64,000 bases of DNA from positions 124,001 to 188,000 of the forward strand of contig NZ_KB905020.1 of NCBI RefSeq assembly GCF_000377405.1. Reading direction: 5' to 3'. Positions 39,122-47,931 of this stretch are shown one piece after another. A program made the translations under genes and the position numbers. Origin of the DNA: Thioalkalivibrio sp. ALE31. GTDB taxonomy: Bacteria; Pseudomonadota; Gammaproteobacteria; Ectothiorhodospirales; Ectothiorhodospiraceae. How positions within the stretch are numbered: the stretch's first letter is position 1; every line of letters starts with the position of its first letter. Below the pieces are notes generated by a model that was not told the DNA's origin, searched no databases, and was given only the letters and a program-made list of their open reading frames with translations.

Positions 39122-39607
39122 ATGAGCAGCGCACAAGACGTAGAAGCCATGGCCAAGGCCGACACCGCTCCGTATGTGACCTTCAGCCTTGCGGAGGAAA
39201 CCTACGCGATCGATGTCCTGCAGGTTCAGGAGGTCCTCAAGGTCACCGAGATCGCGCCGGTCCCCGGCGTTCCGGATTACATCCTCGGGATCATCAACCT
39301 GCGCGGCAATGTCGTGACCGTGATCGACGCGCGGCGGCGCATGGGGCTGGACGATCGCGAATCCGACGAGGCCTCGCGGATCGTGATCATCGACGTGGAC
39401 AACCAGAACGTCGGGATCCTGGTGGACTCGGTATCCGAGGTCGTGCGGATCGCCCCGGACGCGGTCGAACCGGCGCCGGAGGTCGGCAACGATGACAGCA
39501 GCCGTTTCATCCAGGGGGTCACCAGCACCGAGGAGGGGCTGACCATCCTGGTGGACCTGAACAAGCTGCTGTCCGACGAGGAGTGGGCGCAACTGCGCGA
39601 ACTGTAG
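39122..39607 (+). CDS. cheW: Chemotaxis coupling protein CheW
   Basis: CheW bridges chemoreceptors and CheA. The 161-residue protein has the full CheW fold: YVTFSLAEETYAIDVLQVQEVLKV, VPDYILGIINLRGNVVTVIDARRRMGL, RIVIIDVDNQNVGILVDSVSEVV and FIQGVTSTEEGLTILVDLNKLL. It has its own sigma-28 promoter 60-85 bases upstream. A small unknown gene and a DUF2802 gene follow. Confidence 0.97.
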   Translation: MSSAQDVEAMAKADTAPYVTFSLAEETYAIDVLQVQEVLKVTEIAPVPGVPDYILGIINLRGNVVTVIDARRRMGLDDRESDEASRIVIIDVDNQNVGILVDSVSEVVRIAPDAVEPAPEVGNDDSSRFIQGVTSTEEGLTILVDLNKLLSDEEWAQLREL

Positions 39608-39670
39608 CGCGGGCGTCGGGTCCAACTCCCTGAACAAGCGGGCCATTGGGCGCAAGCCGGGAGGTGAGCC

Positions 39671-39856
39671 ATGGTCGACGAGTTTCAGCCGGATCGCACG
39701 GTCCGGCCCGTGCATACCACCGTTCCCGGTCGCCGTCTGAGCGACGATCACGACCGCGACCCGGTCTTTCGGCCCGCGGTGCGTCCGACCCAGCAGCGCC
39801 CGCCACGCAAGGAGGAACGCGGCAAGCGGCGGGGTCTGATCGACGATTACGCCTGA
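39671..39856 (+). CDS. Small basic protein of unknown function
   Basis: This 61-residue open frame has a strong ribosome-binding site (GGAGG at 39660-39664, six bases before ATG). The product is hydrophilic: an Asp/Arg-rich start, VRPTQQRPPRKEERGKRRG, and an end reading GLIDDYA. It has no membrane segment or known domain. Position after cheW suggests a link to motility or chemotaxis. I do not recognise the family. Confidence 0.6.
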   Translation: MVDEFQPDRTVRPVHTTVPGRRLSDDHDRDPVFRPAVRPTQQRPPRKEERGKRRGLIDDYA

Positions 39857-39992
39857 GACCTCCGTCCGCGCGCGCCGCTGCGAGAAATCCGCAAACCCGG
39901 GCTGATCGCGCTCCGGCAATCGCGCTGCGCTGGTCAGGCGCCCACGATTCACGCGACAATTACCGGGCCCGGTATTCAGGAGAGTGCGCGCA

Positions 39993-40430
39993 ATGGGAGA
40001 GGGAATGGTGATCTGGCTGGTCGCGCTGATCGCGCTGCTGGCGACCATCGTGGCCGCATTTTCCGTGGGGCTGGTGATCCTGCTGCGGCGCCAGCTCGCC
40101 GCCCTGCGCCAGGACTATCAGCGCCAAGCCACCTCGGTGATGGCGTTGCAGGGGGCCATGAAGGCCCTGTCCGAGGGTGTAGCCACCCATGGCCAGGCCC
40201 AGGCCTCCGTGCAGCGGGCCCTGGAACGCCTGCATGACCAGCACAGCGAGTTGCGGGCCCGCGAAGGGGACAGCGGTGCCTACGAGCAGGCCATTCGTCT
40301 GATCCGGCAGGGCCTGGGGCGCGAAGAGGTGCGCCGGCGCTGCGGGCTCACATCCACCGAGCTCGACCTGCTTTTCAACCTGCACGGGACCGGCACGGCG
40401 GCGCCAACGGGTTCTAGCGGGCGTTCATGA
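39993..40430 (+). CDS. DUF2802 protein of the chemotaxis operon
   Basis: This 145-residue protein has one N-terminal membrane helix (MVIWLVALIALLATIVAAFSVGLVILL), a coiled-coil stretch and a C-terminal helix-turn-helix-like segment (YEQAIRLIRQGLGREEVRRRCGLTSTELDLL). This matches the DUF2802 family found at the end of polar flagellar/chemotaxis clusters. Its role is unknown. The ATG at 39993 is chosen because AGGAGA ends nine bases upstream. Its 3' end overlaps the convergent fhlB-like gene by six bases. Confidence 0.82.
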   Translation: MGEGMVIWLVALIALLATIVAAFSVGLVILLRRQLAALRQDYQRQATSVMALQGAMKALSEGVATHGQAQASVQRALERLHDQHSELRAREGDSGAYEQAIRLIRQGLGREEVRRRCGLTSTELDLLFNLHGTGTAAPTGSSGRS

Positions 40431-40796
40431 TTCCGGCTCGGGCCCGCCGCCCGAGCGTCCCCGGCTGCGCGATGCATCCCGATAGCCACCGGCGCGGTCA
40501 TCGGGGGTAATGCCCGCCAGGAGAAAGACGAAGGCGAGAATCTCCGCCACCGCCACGTACAGTTCCTCCGGGATCTCGCTCCCGACGGGGATCTGCGCCA
40601 GCGCCTCGCTGAGGGCCGGGTCCTGATGCAGCGGGATGCCGTGCTCCTCGGCGATCCGCAGGATGGCCTCGGCGGTGGCTCCCGATCCACTGGCCGTGAT
40701 CTTCGGCGCCCGGCGCCGATCCCATTCCAGCGCAACCGCCCGCTCGGGCGCCCCGTCGCGCCCGGCCTTCCGCTCTCCGGTGTCCCTGCGTGCCAC
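40425..40796 (-). CDS. FhlB, homologue of the FlhB cytoplasmic tail
   Basis: This 123-residue protein matches the part of FlhB after its cleavage site: AVALEWDRRRAPKITASGSGATAEAILRIAEEHGIPLHQDPALSEALAQIPVGSEIPEELYVAVAEILAFVFLL, as in FlhB DPALARALYRLVELGQPIPPELYQAVAEVLA-type segments. It has no NPTH motif and no membrane helices. Such FhlB proteins can substitute for the FlhB tail in substrate switching. It follows the second fliK-like gene by three bases, and both are expressed on the minus strand, against the main cluster. Confidence 0.88.
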   Translation of the reverse strand: MARRDTGERKAGRDGAPERAVALEWDRRRAPKITASGSGATAEAILRIAEEHGIPLHQDPALSEALAQIPVGSEIPEELYVAVAEILAFVFLLAGITPDDRAGGYRDASRSRGRSGGGPEPES

Positions 40797-40799
40797 CGT

Positions 40800-42101
40800 T
40801 CAGGCCTGCTCGTCGAGCATACGGTGGGTGCCCGGCGGCCGCGGCTCGGGCTCCACCTCGCCCTGGCGGACCGACAGCCCGGTGACCGTCAATTCGCGCT
40901 CGTCCAGACGTTCGCGCAGCCGGGGCAGTTCCTGCCGCAGGCGCACGACCGTCTCGGGCTCGCTTGCGGTGAAGTGCACGTTGACGCCTGCTGTGCGGGC
41001 GGCCGCTGCCACGCGCAGCGGTCCCAGGTCCCCGATATCCAGGGTCAGCACGATCGACCAGGGAGGATCCGGCTCCTCGTCGGTGGGCGACTCGCGCTGG
41101 ATCTCGCCGAAGACGCCGTGGACGGCCTGCTCGCTGCGTAGCGGCAGCTCGAAGAACCAGCGGCTGTTCCCGGGTTCGTCGCTGGCGAAGGATTGCAGCG
41201 ACTGGAGCTGCAGGGAGGTGACGCGCTTCAGCAAGCCTTCCAGCAGCCCCGTCAGGGCTGGCAGGGCGGGTGCGTTCGCTGGCGTCGCGGGGGCCGGCGG
41301 GGCCGCGGGGCGGGCTTCGCCTCCCTGGCGGAGCTGGTCGGCCGCGCGCAGCAACTGGGCCTTGAGATCGGCGGCCAGGGGATGGGCCGGGCCCTGGCCC
41401 CGGGCCGCGAGCCCCAGCATGGCCTCCATCCAGAGCCCGGATTGCTGAACCTGCTGGCGCAGGCTTTCCGGCTGTGACAGCTGTGCCGGCGTCGGGAGGA
41501 GATCGACAAGACGCTGGAGCGCCGGCGGTAGCGGCGCCACCGCTCCGGTGGCCTGCGTTGGCGCTTCGCCGCGTGGCGCTCCACCGGCGGGTGGTAGCAG
41601 CGCTTGCAGGGTAGGACCCAACGGGCGCGCCCCGGGGAGGTGCTGGCGGAGTTCCTGTCCCAGCCACTGTTGAGCGGGACTGGCCGACGGACCAAGCCCG
41701 GCGGGTCGCGGGCCGGCGCGGTCCAGCGGCAGGGGTAGCAGACGCACCTCCAGGCGCGGCTCGGTCCGGGTGATCTCGGCGAGCATCACCGGCGGGCCCG
41801 AGCCACCCGCGGGGCGATTCACCAGTGCATCGGGCAGGGCGCCGGCCAGTTGTGCCGTCATCAGCGCAGGGCTCGCCGTAGGTCGCGCTGCCGCTCCGGC
41901 TGTCCCCGCGGTATTCGCACCGGCGGTATTCGCACTGGGTCCCAGACGCAGGCGCACGCTGCGATCCGGGAGGACATCCAGAACCCGAACCTCGATACGG
42001 GCCCCAACCTGGAGGCTCGTGGCTTCACGACTCCCGGCACCCCCGGTCAGGGCGCCGGGGGATGTCCAGCCGGGGATTCGCGGGCCGCCAAGGTCGACCA
42101 T
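40800..42101 (-). CDS. Second FliK-like hook-length control protein
   Basis: This 433-residue protein has a Pro/Ala/Gly-rich N-terminal two thirds with several repeats of hydrophobic helices, and a C-terminal domain like FliK (RWFFELPLRSEQAVHGVFGEIQ, WSIVLTLDIGDLGPLRVAAAARTAGVNVHFTASEPETVVRLRQELPRLRERLDERELTV). The ATG at 42101 is chosen over GTG at 42107 because AGGAAG at 42112-42107 leaves a five-base spacing. It overlaps no other gene and is paired with fhlB. Confidence 0.83.
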   Translation of the reverse strand: MVDLGGPRIPGWTSPGALTGGAGSREATSLQVGARIEVRVLDVLPDRSVRLRLGPSANTAGANTAGTAGAAARPTASPALMTAQLAGALPDALVNRPAGGSGPPVMLAEITRTEPRLEVRLLPLPLDRAGPRPAGLGPSASPAQQWLGQELRQHLPGARPLGPTLQALLPPAGGAPRGEAPTQATGAVAPLPPALQRLVDLLPTPAQLSQPESLRQQVQQSGLWMEAMLGLAARGQGPAHPLAADLKAQLLRAADQLRQGGEARPAAPPAPATPANAPALPALTGLLEGLLKRVTSLQLQSLQSFASDEPGNSRWFFELPLRSEQAVHGVFGEIQRESPTDEEPDPPWSIVLTLDIGDLGPLRVAAAARTAGVNVHFTASEPETVVRLRQELPRLRERLDERELTVTGLSVRQGEVEPEPRPPGTHRMLDEQA

Positions 42102-42200
42102 GACCACTTCCTGAGTTTAAAGGCTCAGCATCGCACACCGCGGGGCCGGGCATGAAACGAATCCGCCGGCGCATTCCGGTTTGGTATCCTGCGTGTTTTG

Positions 42201-42713
42201 ATGATCGGGATGACGATGGAGATGGCGAAGATACGTGTACTGATGGTGTGCCTGGGCAACATCTGCCGTTCGCCCATGGCGCACGGGGTGTTCGCGGCGC
42301 GCATCCGCGAACACGGGCTGGAACACGCGATCGAGGTGGACTCGGCCGGGACCGCGGGCTATCACGTGGGTGCCAAGCCCGATCGCCGCGCAAGCCAGGA
42401 GGCGCGTTCGCGCGGCTACGACCTGGATGATCTGCGCGCACGCCAGCTGGAGCCGGAGGACTTCCTCGAGTTTGACTACATCCTGACCATGGACGACGCG
42501 AACTACCGCAACGCCGAGGCGATTCGTCCGCCCGAGGCGCGGGCCAAGTTGCTGCGGTTTCTGGACTTTGCCCCGCAGTTCGATGAACACGAGGTCCCGG
42601 ATCCGTACTACGGCGGAGACGAGGGCTTCGTGCACGTCATGGATCTGGTGGAAGCGGCCGCCGACGGGCTGCTGGCCCACATCCGCGAGCGTCACACGCT
42701 GAAGGCCTCCTGA
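42201..42713 (+). CDS. Low-molecular-weight protein tyrosine phosphatase
   Basis: This is a cytosolic phosphatase of about 170 residues. The active-site loop is VCLGNICRSPMAHG, the CX5R(S/T) motif, and the catalytic acid segment is DPYYGG near the C-terminus. The length is normal. Several in-frame starts exist (42201, 42210, 42216, 42222); 42201 is taken by convention, but TATCCT at 42185-42190 could be a -10 that favours a later start. The substrate cannot be named from sequence. A bidirectional terminator separates it from rne. Confidence 0.92.
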   Translation: MIGMTMEMAKIRVLMVCLGNICRSPMAHGVFAARIREHGLEHAIEVDSAGTAGYHVGAKPDRRASQEARSRGYDLDDLRARQLEPEDFLEFDYILTMDDANYRNAEAIRPPEARAKLLRFLDFAPQFDEHEVPDPYYGGDEGFVHVMDLVEAAADGLLAHIRERHTLKAS

Positions 42714-42788
42714 GCCGACCCCGGGACCGTAACGCCTGATCGCGATGATAGGAACGGGTCCGGGGATAGCGGAGCCGGACCCACAAAG

Positions 42789-42817
42789 AAAGGGCCCGCC
42801 GAAAGGCGGGCCCTTTT
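42789..42817. terminator. Bidirectional terminator between the phosphatase gene and rne
   Basis: A 12-bp perfect stem (AAAGGGCCCGCC against GGCGGGCCCTTT) with a GAAA tetraloop is flanked by A and T tracts on opposite sides, so it works on both strands for the converging genes. Confidence 0.88.
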
Positions 42818-42840
42818 CGATTGGAACCGGCTGGTTCCGT

Positions 42841-45807
42841 TCAGTCGTTGCCTTTGCGCTCCGTGTCGCCGGCCGTGGTGTCGGCCGGTTCCGGGGCAGG
42901 CTTGGGCGTCGAGGCGCGTTCGGCCTTTGCCTCGTCGGGCTTCGACGGGGCAGGGGCAGAGGATGCGGCGGCTTCGTCGCCGGACCGTTCCGGGGTCGGT
43001 TTCGAGCGCGCGCTCTTCGCCGTGGCCGGTGCCTCGGTCGATTCCTTCGGCGTAGCTTCGCCCGGGTCCGGGGTCGCTTCGCCGGCTCCCGTCTTCGCGG
43101 CACCACGCGGCCGACGCTTGGCCGGGGCCGGGCTGTCGGCCTCCGGTTTCGGTGCCGCCTCGGCACTGGGGGCGGGCGCGTTTTCCGACTTTTCCGGTTT
43201 CGCTGCGCCCTGGCTTTCGCTGGAGGCCGGGCTCACATCCCCGGTCGGGTCGGCATCGGCGCCAGGCTTGCGGCCGCGTCCACCGCGGGTACGACCCTTG
43301 GCTGACGGCGCATCCGCCACACTTTCATCGCTGTCCGCTTTCGCCGGTGTTCGCTCCGGTGCAGCGTCCGGCGAGGCGGGGGTCGATTCGGTTTGCGGCT
43401 GCCGACCGCCCCCTGACGGGGCGTCCTGGGGCTTCCCGGAGGCCGGGGCGGAATCGGCAGGCGTGGACGCGTCCCGACCGGACTCGGTGGCGTCTGCATC
43501 CCCCGACGTGCTCTGGGTGCCATCGCCCCCGGTGTCGCCGGCATTGTCACCGGAGCGGCTACGGCCACCGCGACGACGGCCTCCACGGCGGGAGCGGCGG
43601 GACCGCGTACGTCCCTTGCTGCCGTCGTCCTCGTCGGATTTCTCGGGACCCTTGCCCGCGGGGGCACCGCCGGTGTCGCCGGTCGCGGGTTGATCCTGAT
43701 CTCGCGCAGGCGGCTTCTCCGCCGGCTTGCCGTTGCCCTTCTTGTCACCGGCGGTCTTGTCAGCAGTCTGGCCCTCGCCGCCCCGGTTTTCGGCCGCGGG
43801 TTTGGTCGCATCGCGGCCCGGACCCTTGTCGGCCTCGCTGTCCTTCTTGCCGCCGCGCCGCGAGCGACCCTTGCCGCCATCACCCTTGTCGGCCCTGGCG
43901 TTATCGGACTTGGCGCCATCGGCCTTGTCGGGGCCGCCCTTGCGACCATTGGTGCTGTCGCCGCGCTTGTCGCCGGACTTGCGGCTGCCGCTGTCGGCCT
44001 TTTTCCGGGAGCCGCCGCGCGCGCCGCCACCCTTGCCGCCACGGTCGCGGCCGCCTTCCTTGCGACGACCCTCCGATTGTTCCTGGTCCTGGTCGGATGC
44101 GGGCGCGGCATTGGGGAACAGCGAGGACCAGATACGGGCAAAGAATCCCGGCTGTGTGACCGGCTCCGACGGTTCGGGGGCCGTGGGTGCGGCTTCGCTG
44201 ACGGGGGCGGGCCCGGTCATCTTGACACCCTGGACCAGCGGCTTCTCGACCTTGCTGCGGCGTTCCTGATGCGGATCGCTGTCGTCCTCGACGATCTCCA
44301 CGAGTTCGTGCGAGCCGCGGTCGCTGATGGTCTCCTCACGCTCGTCGCCGCGCACGCGACGGACCTCGAAACGCGGGGTGAGGTACTGCGGGTTGGGGAT
44401 GATGCTGATGTCGACCTGGTGGCGACCCTCGATGTCGGTGATCGACTCGCGTTTCTCGTTCAGCAGGAAGGTGCCCACGTCGACCGGGACCTGGGCCATC
44501 ACGAGCCCGGTCCGGTCCTTCATGGCCTCTTCCTCGATCAGCCGCAGGATCGACAGCGCCAGGGATTCCACGCTGCGGATCTGGCCGTGGCCCTCGCAGC
44601 GCGGGCAGGTGTTCTGGCTGGATTCCCCAAGGGAGGAGCGCAGCCGCTGGCGCGACATCTCCAGCAGGCCGAAGCGGCTGATGCGCCCGACCTGGACCCG
44701 GGCGCGATCCATCTCCAGCGCCTCGCGCAGGCGGTTCTCGACCTCGCGCTGGTGCTTGTTGGCGTTCATGTCGATGAAATCGATCACGATCAGGCCGCCC
44801 AGATCGCGGATGCGCAGCTGCCGCGCGACCTCTTCGGCCGCCTCCAGATTGGTGTGGAAGGCGGTCTCCTCGATGTCGCCGCCCTTGGTGGAACGGGCGG
44901 AGTTGACGTCGATGGAAATCAGGGCCTCGGTGTGATCGATCACCAGGGCGCCGCCGGAGGGCAGGGTGACCTCGCGGTCGAACGCGCTCTCGATCTGGCT
45001 CTCGATCTGGTAGCGGTTGAACAGCGGGACCGGGTCATCGTAGCGCTTGAGCTTGCGCAGGCTGTTCGGCATCACCAGGCGGACAAAGTCTTCCGCCTGC
45101 TGGTAGACCCCGTTGTCATCGATGATGACCTCGCCCACGTCGTTGCGCATGTGGTCGCGCAGGGCGCGGATGATGACGTTGCTTTCCTGATGGATCAGTG
45201 CCGGGGCCTTGGCCTTGTCCGCGGCCTCGGTCACGGCGGCCCACAGGGCGGTCATGTAGTCGAGGTCCCATTGCAGCTCCTCGGTGCTGCGCCCGACGCC
45301 GGCGGTACGGGCGATTACGCCCATGCCTTCCGGCATGTTGAGGCCGGAGAGGGCATCGCGCAGGGAGGCGCGATCCTCGCCTTCGATGCGGCGGGAGACG
45401 CCCCCCGCCTTCGGATTGTTGGGCATCAGGACCAGGTAGCGGCCCGCTAGGCTGATGTAGGTCGTCAGGGCGGCGCCCTTGTTGCCGCGCTCTTCCTTCT
45501 CGACCTGGACCAGCAGTTCCGTGCCTTCCTTCAGGAATTCGCGGATCGGCTTGTCACTGTCGGCGGGGGCGCCAACGGCGGTATGGGCAATCTCCTTGAA
45601 CGGGAGGAAGCCGTGGCGATCAGCCCCAAAGTTGACGAACGCGGCCTCCAGGCTCGGTTCGACTCGGGTGATCTTGGCCTTGTAGATATTGGCCTTCTTG
45701 CGCTCTCGCGAGGGCAGTTCGATATCCAGGTCGTACAGCCGCTGGCCGTCGACCATGGCGACACGCAGCTCTTCCGGCTGCGTGGCATTGATCAGGATGC
45801 GTTTCAT
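42841..45807 (-). CDS. rne: Ribonuclease E
   Basis: RNase E is the membrane-bound endoribonuclease that begins mRNA decay and matures rRNA and tRNA. The 988-residue protein has the N-terminal catalytic half: [30 protein letters not shown], an S1 domain, the DNase I-like active-site segment [15 protein letters not shown], and the zinc link CPRCEGHGQ. The C-terminal half is a long Lys/Gly/Asp/Pro/Ala-rich disordered scaffold of over 400 residues. The start at 45807 matches the usual N-terminus; upstream in-frame codons are in the leader. It is transcribed away from rluC. Confidence 0.97.
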   Translation of the reverse strand: MKRILINATQPEELRVAMVDGQRLYDLDIELPSRERKKANIYKAKITRVEPSLEAAFVNFGADRHGFLPFKEIAHTAVGAPADSDKPIREFLKEGTELLVQVEKEERGNKGAALTTYISLAGRYLVLMPNNPKAGGVSRRIEGEDRASLRDALSGLNMPEGMGVIARTAGVGRSTEELQWDLDYMTALWAAVTEAADKAKAPALIHQESNVIIRALRDHMRNDVGEVIIDDNGVYQQAEDFVRLVMPNSLRKLKRYDDPVPLFNRYQIESQIESAFDREVTLPSGGALVIDHTEALISIDVNSARSTKGGDIEETAFHTNLEAAEEVARQLRIRDLGGLIVIDFIDMNANKHQREVENRLREALEMDRARVQVGRISRFGLLEMSRQRLRSSLGESSQNTCPRCEGHGQIRSVESLALSILRLIEEEAMKDRTGLVMAQVPVDVGTFLLNEKRESITDIEGRHQVDISIIPNPQYLTPRFEVRRVRGDEREETISDRGSHELVEIVEDDSDPHQERRSKVEKPLVQGVKMTGPAPVSEAAPTAPEPSEPVTQPGFFARIWSSLFPNAAPASDQDQEQSEGRRKEGGRDRGGKGGGARGGSRKKADSGSRKSGDKRGDSTNGRKGGPDKADGAKSDNARADKGDGGKGRSRRGGKKDSEADKGPGRDATKPAAENRGGEGQTADKTAGDKKGNGKPAEKPPARDQDQPATGDTGGAPAGKGPEKSDEDDGSKGRTRSRRSRRGGRRRGGRSRSGDNAGDTGGDGTQSTSGDADATESGRDASTPADSAPASGKPQDAPSGGGRQPQTESTPASPDAAPERTPAKADSDESVADAPSAKGRTRGGRGRKPGADADPTGDVSPASSESQGAAKPEKSENAPAPSAEAAPKPEADSPAPAKRRPRGAAKTGAGEATPDPGEATPKESTEAPATAKSARSKPTPERSGDEAAASSAPAPSKPDEAKAERASTPKPAPEPADTTAGDTERKGND

Positions 45808-46138
45808 GCAATGGACTCGGTAGGGCGTCCTGGCGTCCGGCGGGGAACCGCGGGACCCCGGGTGCGGCGATCGAGCGGCGGCACGGCAACGCTTGCGCAC
45901 GCGTGCTCGCAGCGGCGGCGCGTAGCGAAAGCCAGCGCGCCAGCCAGGTGTTCACCAGCAACCACGGGATCAGTCGCCTGCGGGAGGCGGAGCCGGGGAG
46001 ACAGGACTGGGTTAGAAGAAATAGCGTCACAGTGTCGCTTTGCGGCGATGGCCCTTCGACCGGGAGCTGTCGAAAGCTCGTGGGTCGAAGTGGCGGGTGA
46101 TTCGAGGCGCGTTGCCGGCAACTCGCAGCAACGTACCG
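45808..46138 (-). promoter_or_regulatory. Long 5' leader of rne
   Basis: From the promoter at 46145-46174 the leader of rne would be about 331 bases, close to the roughly 360 bases of Escherichia coli, where the leader is bound by RNase E for autoregulation. It contains several inverted repeats, such as GTTGCCGGCAAC, and a pyrimidine stretch TTTCTTCTAACCC. Autoregulation here is inferred from the family; I cannot match individual stem-loops. Confidence 0.45.
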
Positions 46139-46144
46139 TGCGCC

Positions 46145-46174
46145 AATGTAGGGCATAACCCCCCGTATGGGCAA
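46145..46174 (-). promoter_or_regulatory. Candidate rne promoter
   Basis: On the minus strand TTGCCC is followed after 18 bases by TACATT, predicting a start near 46138. The hexamers match the consensus at four positions each. Confidence 0.45.
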
Positions 46175-46242
46175 GTTTTTTCGGCCGCGGGAACGCCGCG
46201 TGCAGTAGCCCGGGAAGCGCCGCTCCGGTAGCATCCCGCGCC

Positions 46243-47226
46243 ATGAATGCAAGGCGTGAACCCTCCGGCCCGCGCAGCTTCCGGGTCACCGAGCGTGGTG
46301 ACGGGCAGCGGCTCGACAACTTTCTGCTCCGCGAACTCAAGGGCGTGCCCAAGGGGCTGATCTATCGCCTGGTACGCCAGGGCGCCGTGCGCGTCGACGG
46401 ACGCCGGGCCAAGGCCCACAAACGCCTGGCGGCGGGCAACGAGGTTCGCGTGCCCGATCTCGATCGGCCGGAAGCGGCCGCCTCGGAGATCCCGCCGAAG
46501 GTGCTGGATCGACTGCGGCGGGCCATCATCCACGAGGATGACGACCTGCTGGTGCTGGACAAGCCCTCGGGCCTCGCCGTGCACGGCGGCAGCGGGCTGG
46601 CCTTCGGCATTATCGAGGCGATGCGCCAGTTGCGGCCGGATACGGAGCTCGAGCTGGGCCACCGCCTCGACCGCGAGACCAGCGGGTGCTTGTTGCTGGC
46701 AAAGAACCGCCCCGCGCTGCAGGACTTCCACGCCGCACTCCGCGAGGGCCGGGTGGAGAAGCGCTACCTGGCGTTGCTGGTGGGCCCGTTCCCGGGTGGC
46801 CAGCCCATCGAGTGTGATGCCCCGATCGCCAGCGGCCGCCAGGATGACGGCCGGCGCCGGATGCGCGCCGGCGGGGAGGCCGGGGATGACGGGCCACGGG
46901 CTCGTGCCGCCCAGAGTGTCTTTCAGCCGCTGGAGGTGCATGGCGCGTACCAGCTGGCGGAGGTGCGGATCGGGACGGGGCGCACGCACCAGATTCGCGT
47001 GCACGGCCAGGCGATTGGCCACCCGGTGGCGGGCGACCACGACTACGGCCTGCCGGATGCCAACCGCCACCTCCGCAAGCAGGGCCTGAAACGGCTGTTC
47101 CTGCATGCCCAGGCGCTGGCCTATCAGTCGGCGGACGGCGAGCGGCATGTGTTCTCCGCACCGCTACCGGACGAGCTGGGCGAGGTGCTGGCGCACCTGG
47201 ATGCCGGCACCGGGGACGACGCATGA
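46243..47226 (+). CDS. rluC: 23S rRNA pseudouridine synthase RluC
   Basis: RluC converts uridines 955, 2504 and 2580 of 23S rRNA to pseudouridine. The 327-residue protein has an N-terminal S4 RNA-binding domain (RLDNFLLRELKGVPKGLIYRLVRQGAVRVDGRRA), then the catalytic domain with HRLDRETSGCLLLAK (catalytic Asp), and the conserved RTHQIRVH. It is divergent from rne, a conserved arrangement. The HAD gene overlaps its stop by four bases. Confidence 0.95.
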   Translation: MNARREPSGPRSFRVTERGDGQRLDNFLLRELKGVPKGLIYRLVRQGAVRVDGRRAKAHKRLAAGNEVRVPDLDRPEAAASEIPPKVLDRLRRAIIHEDDDLLVLDKPSGLAVHGGSGLAFGIIEAMRQLRPDTELELGHRLDRETSGCLLLAKNRPALQDFHAALREGRVEKRYLALLVGPFPGGQPIECDAPIASGRQDDGRRRMRAGGEAGDDGPRARAAQSVFQPLEVHGAYQLAEVRIGTGRTHQIRVHGQAIGHPVAGDHDYGLPDANRHLRKQGLKRLFLHAQALAYQSADGERHVFSAPLPDELGEVLAHLDAGTGDDA

Positions 47227-47918
47227 GCATCCCGCTCCTGCCGCCCGGCGACGCGGACCTGCGTCTGATCGTATTCGACTGGGACGGGACCCTGATGGAC
47301 TCGCCGCGCCGCATCGTCCACTGCCTGCAACGGGCAGCGGTCGCGACCGGCGCCCCGGAGCGCGACGAGGCCAGCCTGCGCAATATCATCGGGCTCGGGG
47401 TGCAGGCGGCGGTGCAGGAGCTGTACCCGGGCGCGGACGAGGCGTTCGTTCACCAGTTCACCGCCGCCTACCGCGCCTGTTATCTGGAGGCTGAAGATGC
47501 CCCGGAGACCCCGCTGTTCGCCGGCGTGCCCGAGATCCTGAACTGGCTGGATGCGCGCGAGGTACTGCTGGGTGTGGCCACCAGCAAGTCACGCCGCGGC
47601 CTGGACCAGGCGCTGGAGGCAACCGGTCTGGCGGGCTACTTTGTGGCGACCGCCACCGGCGACGAACACCCGTCCAAGCCGAACCCGGCCATGCTCCGCT
47701 GCGTGATGGAGCGGGCGGGTGTGGAACCGGGGCGCACGCGCATGGTCGGTGATAGCGTTTATGATCTGGAAATGGCTCGCCATGCCGGTGTGCCCGCGGT
47801 GGGGATAACCCACGGCGTACATCCGCCACAGAGACTGCAGGGCGCCGAGCCGCTGGCCCTGCTGCCGAACCTGGCAGCGCTGCTGGAGGCCTTCCGGCAG
47901 GCCGAGCGTACAACCTGA
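47223..47918 (+). CDS. HAD-family hydrolase, phosphoglycolate phosphatase-like
   Basis: This 231-residue haloacid dehalogenase-type phosphatase has motif I FDWDGTLMDS, motif II ATSKS, motif III KPNP and motif IV GDSVYDLEMA, with a helical cap between. It resembles Gph/YjjG-like enzymes. The substrate is unknown. The ATG overlaps the stop of rluC by four bases, so they are translated together; the same pair occurs in related bacteria. Confidence 0.9.
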   Translation: MSIPLLPPGDADLRLIVFDWDGTLMDSPRRIVHCLQRAAVATGAPERDEASLRNIIGLGVQAAVQELYPGADEAFVHQFTAAYRACYLEAEDAPETPLFAGVPEILNWLDAREVLLGVATSKSRRGLDQALEATGLAGYFVATATGDEHPSKPNPAMLRCVMERAGVEPGRTRMVGDSVYDLEMARHAGVPAVGITHGVHPPQRLQGAEPLALLPNLAALLEAFRQAERTT

Positions 47919-47931
47919 ACAAGGAACCACG

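Noticed and set aside
43690-45450. 586-codon plus-strand frame opposite rne
   Set aside because: It mirrors the RNase E coding sequence; the apparent hydrophobic stretches come from the complement of charged codons.
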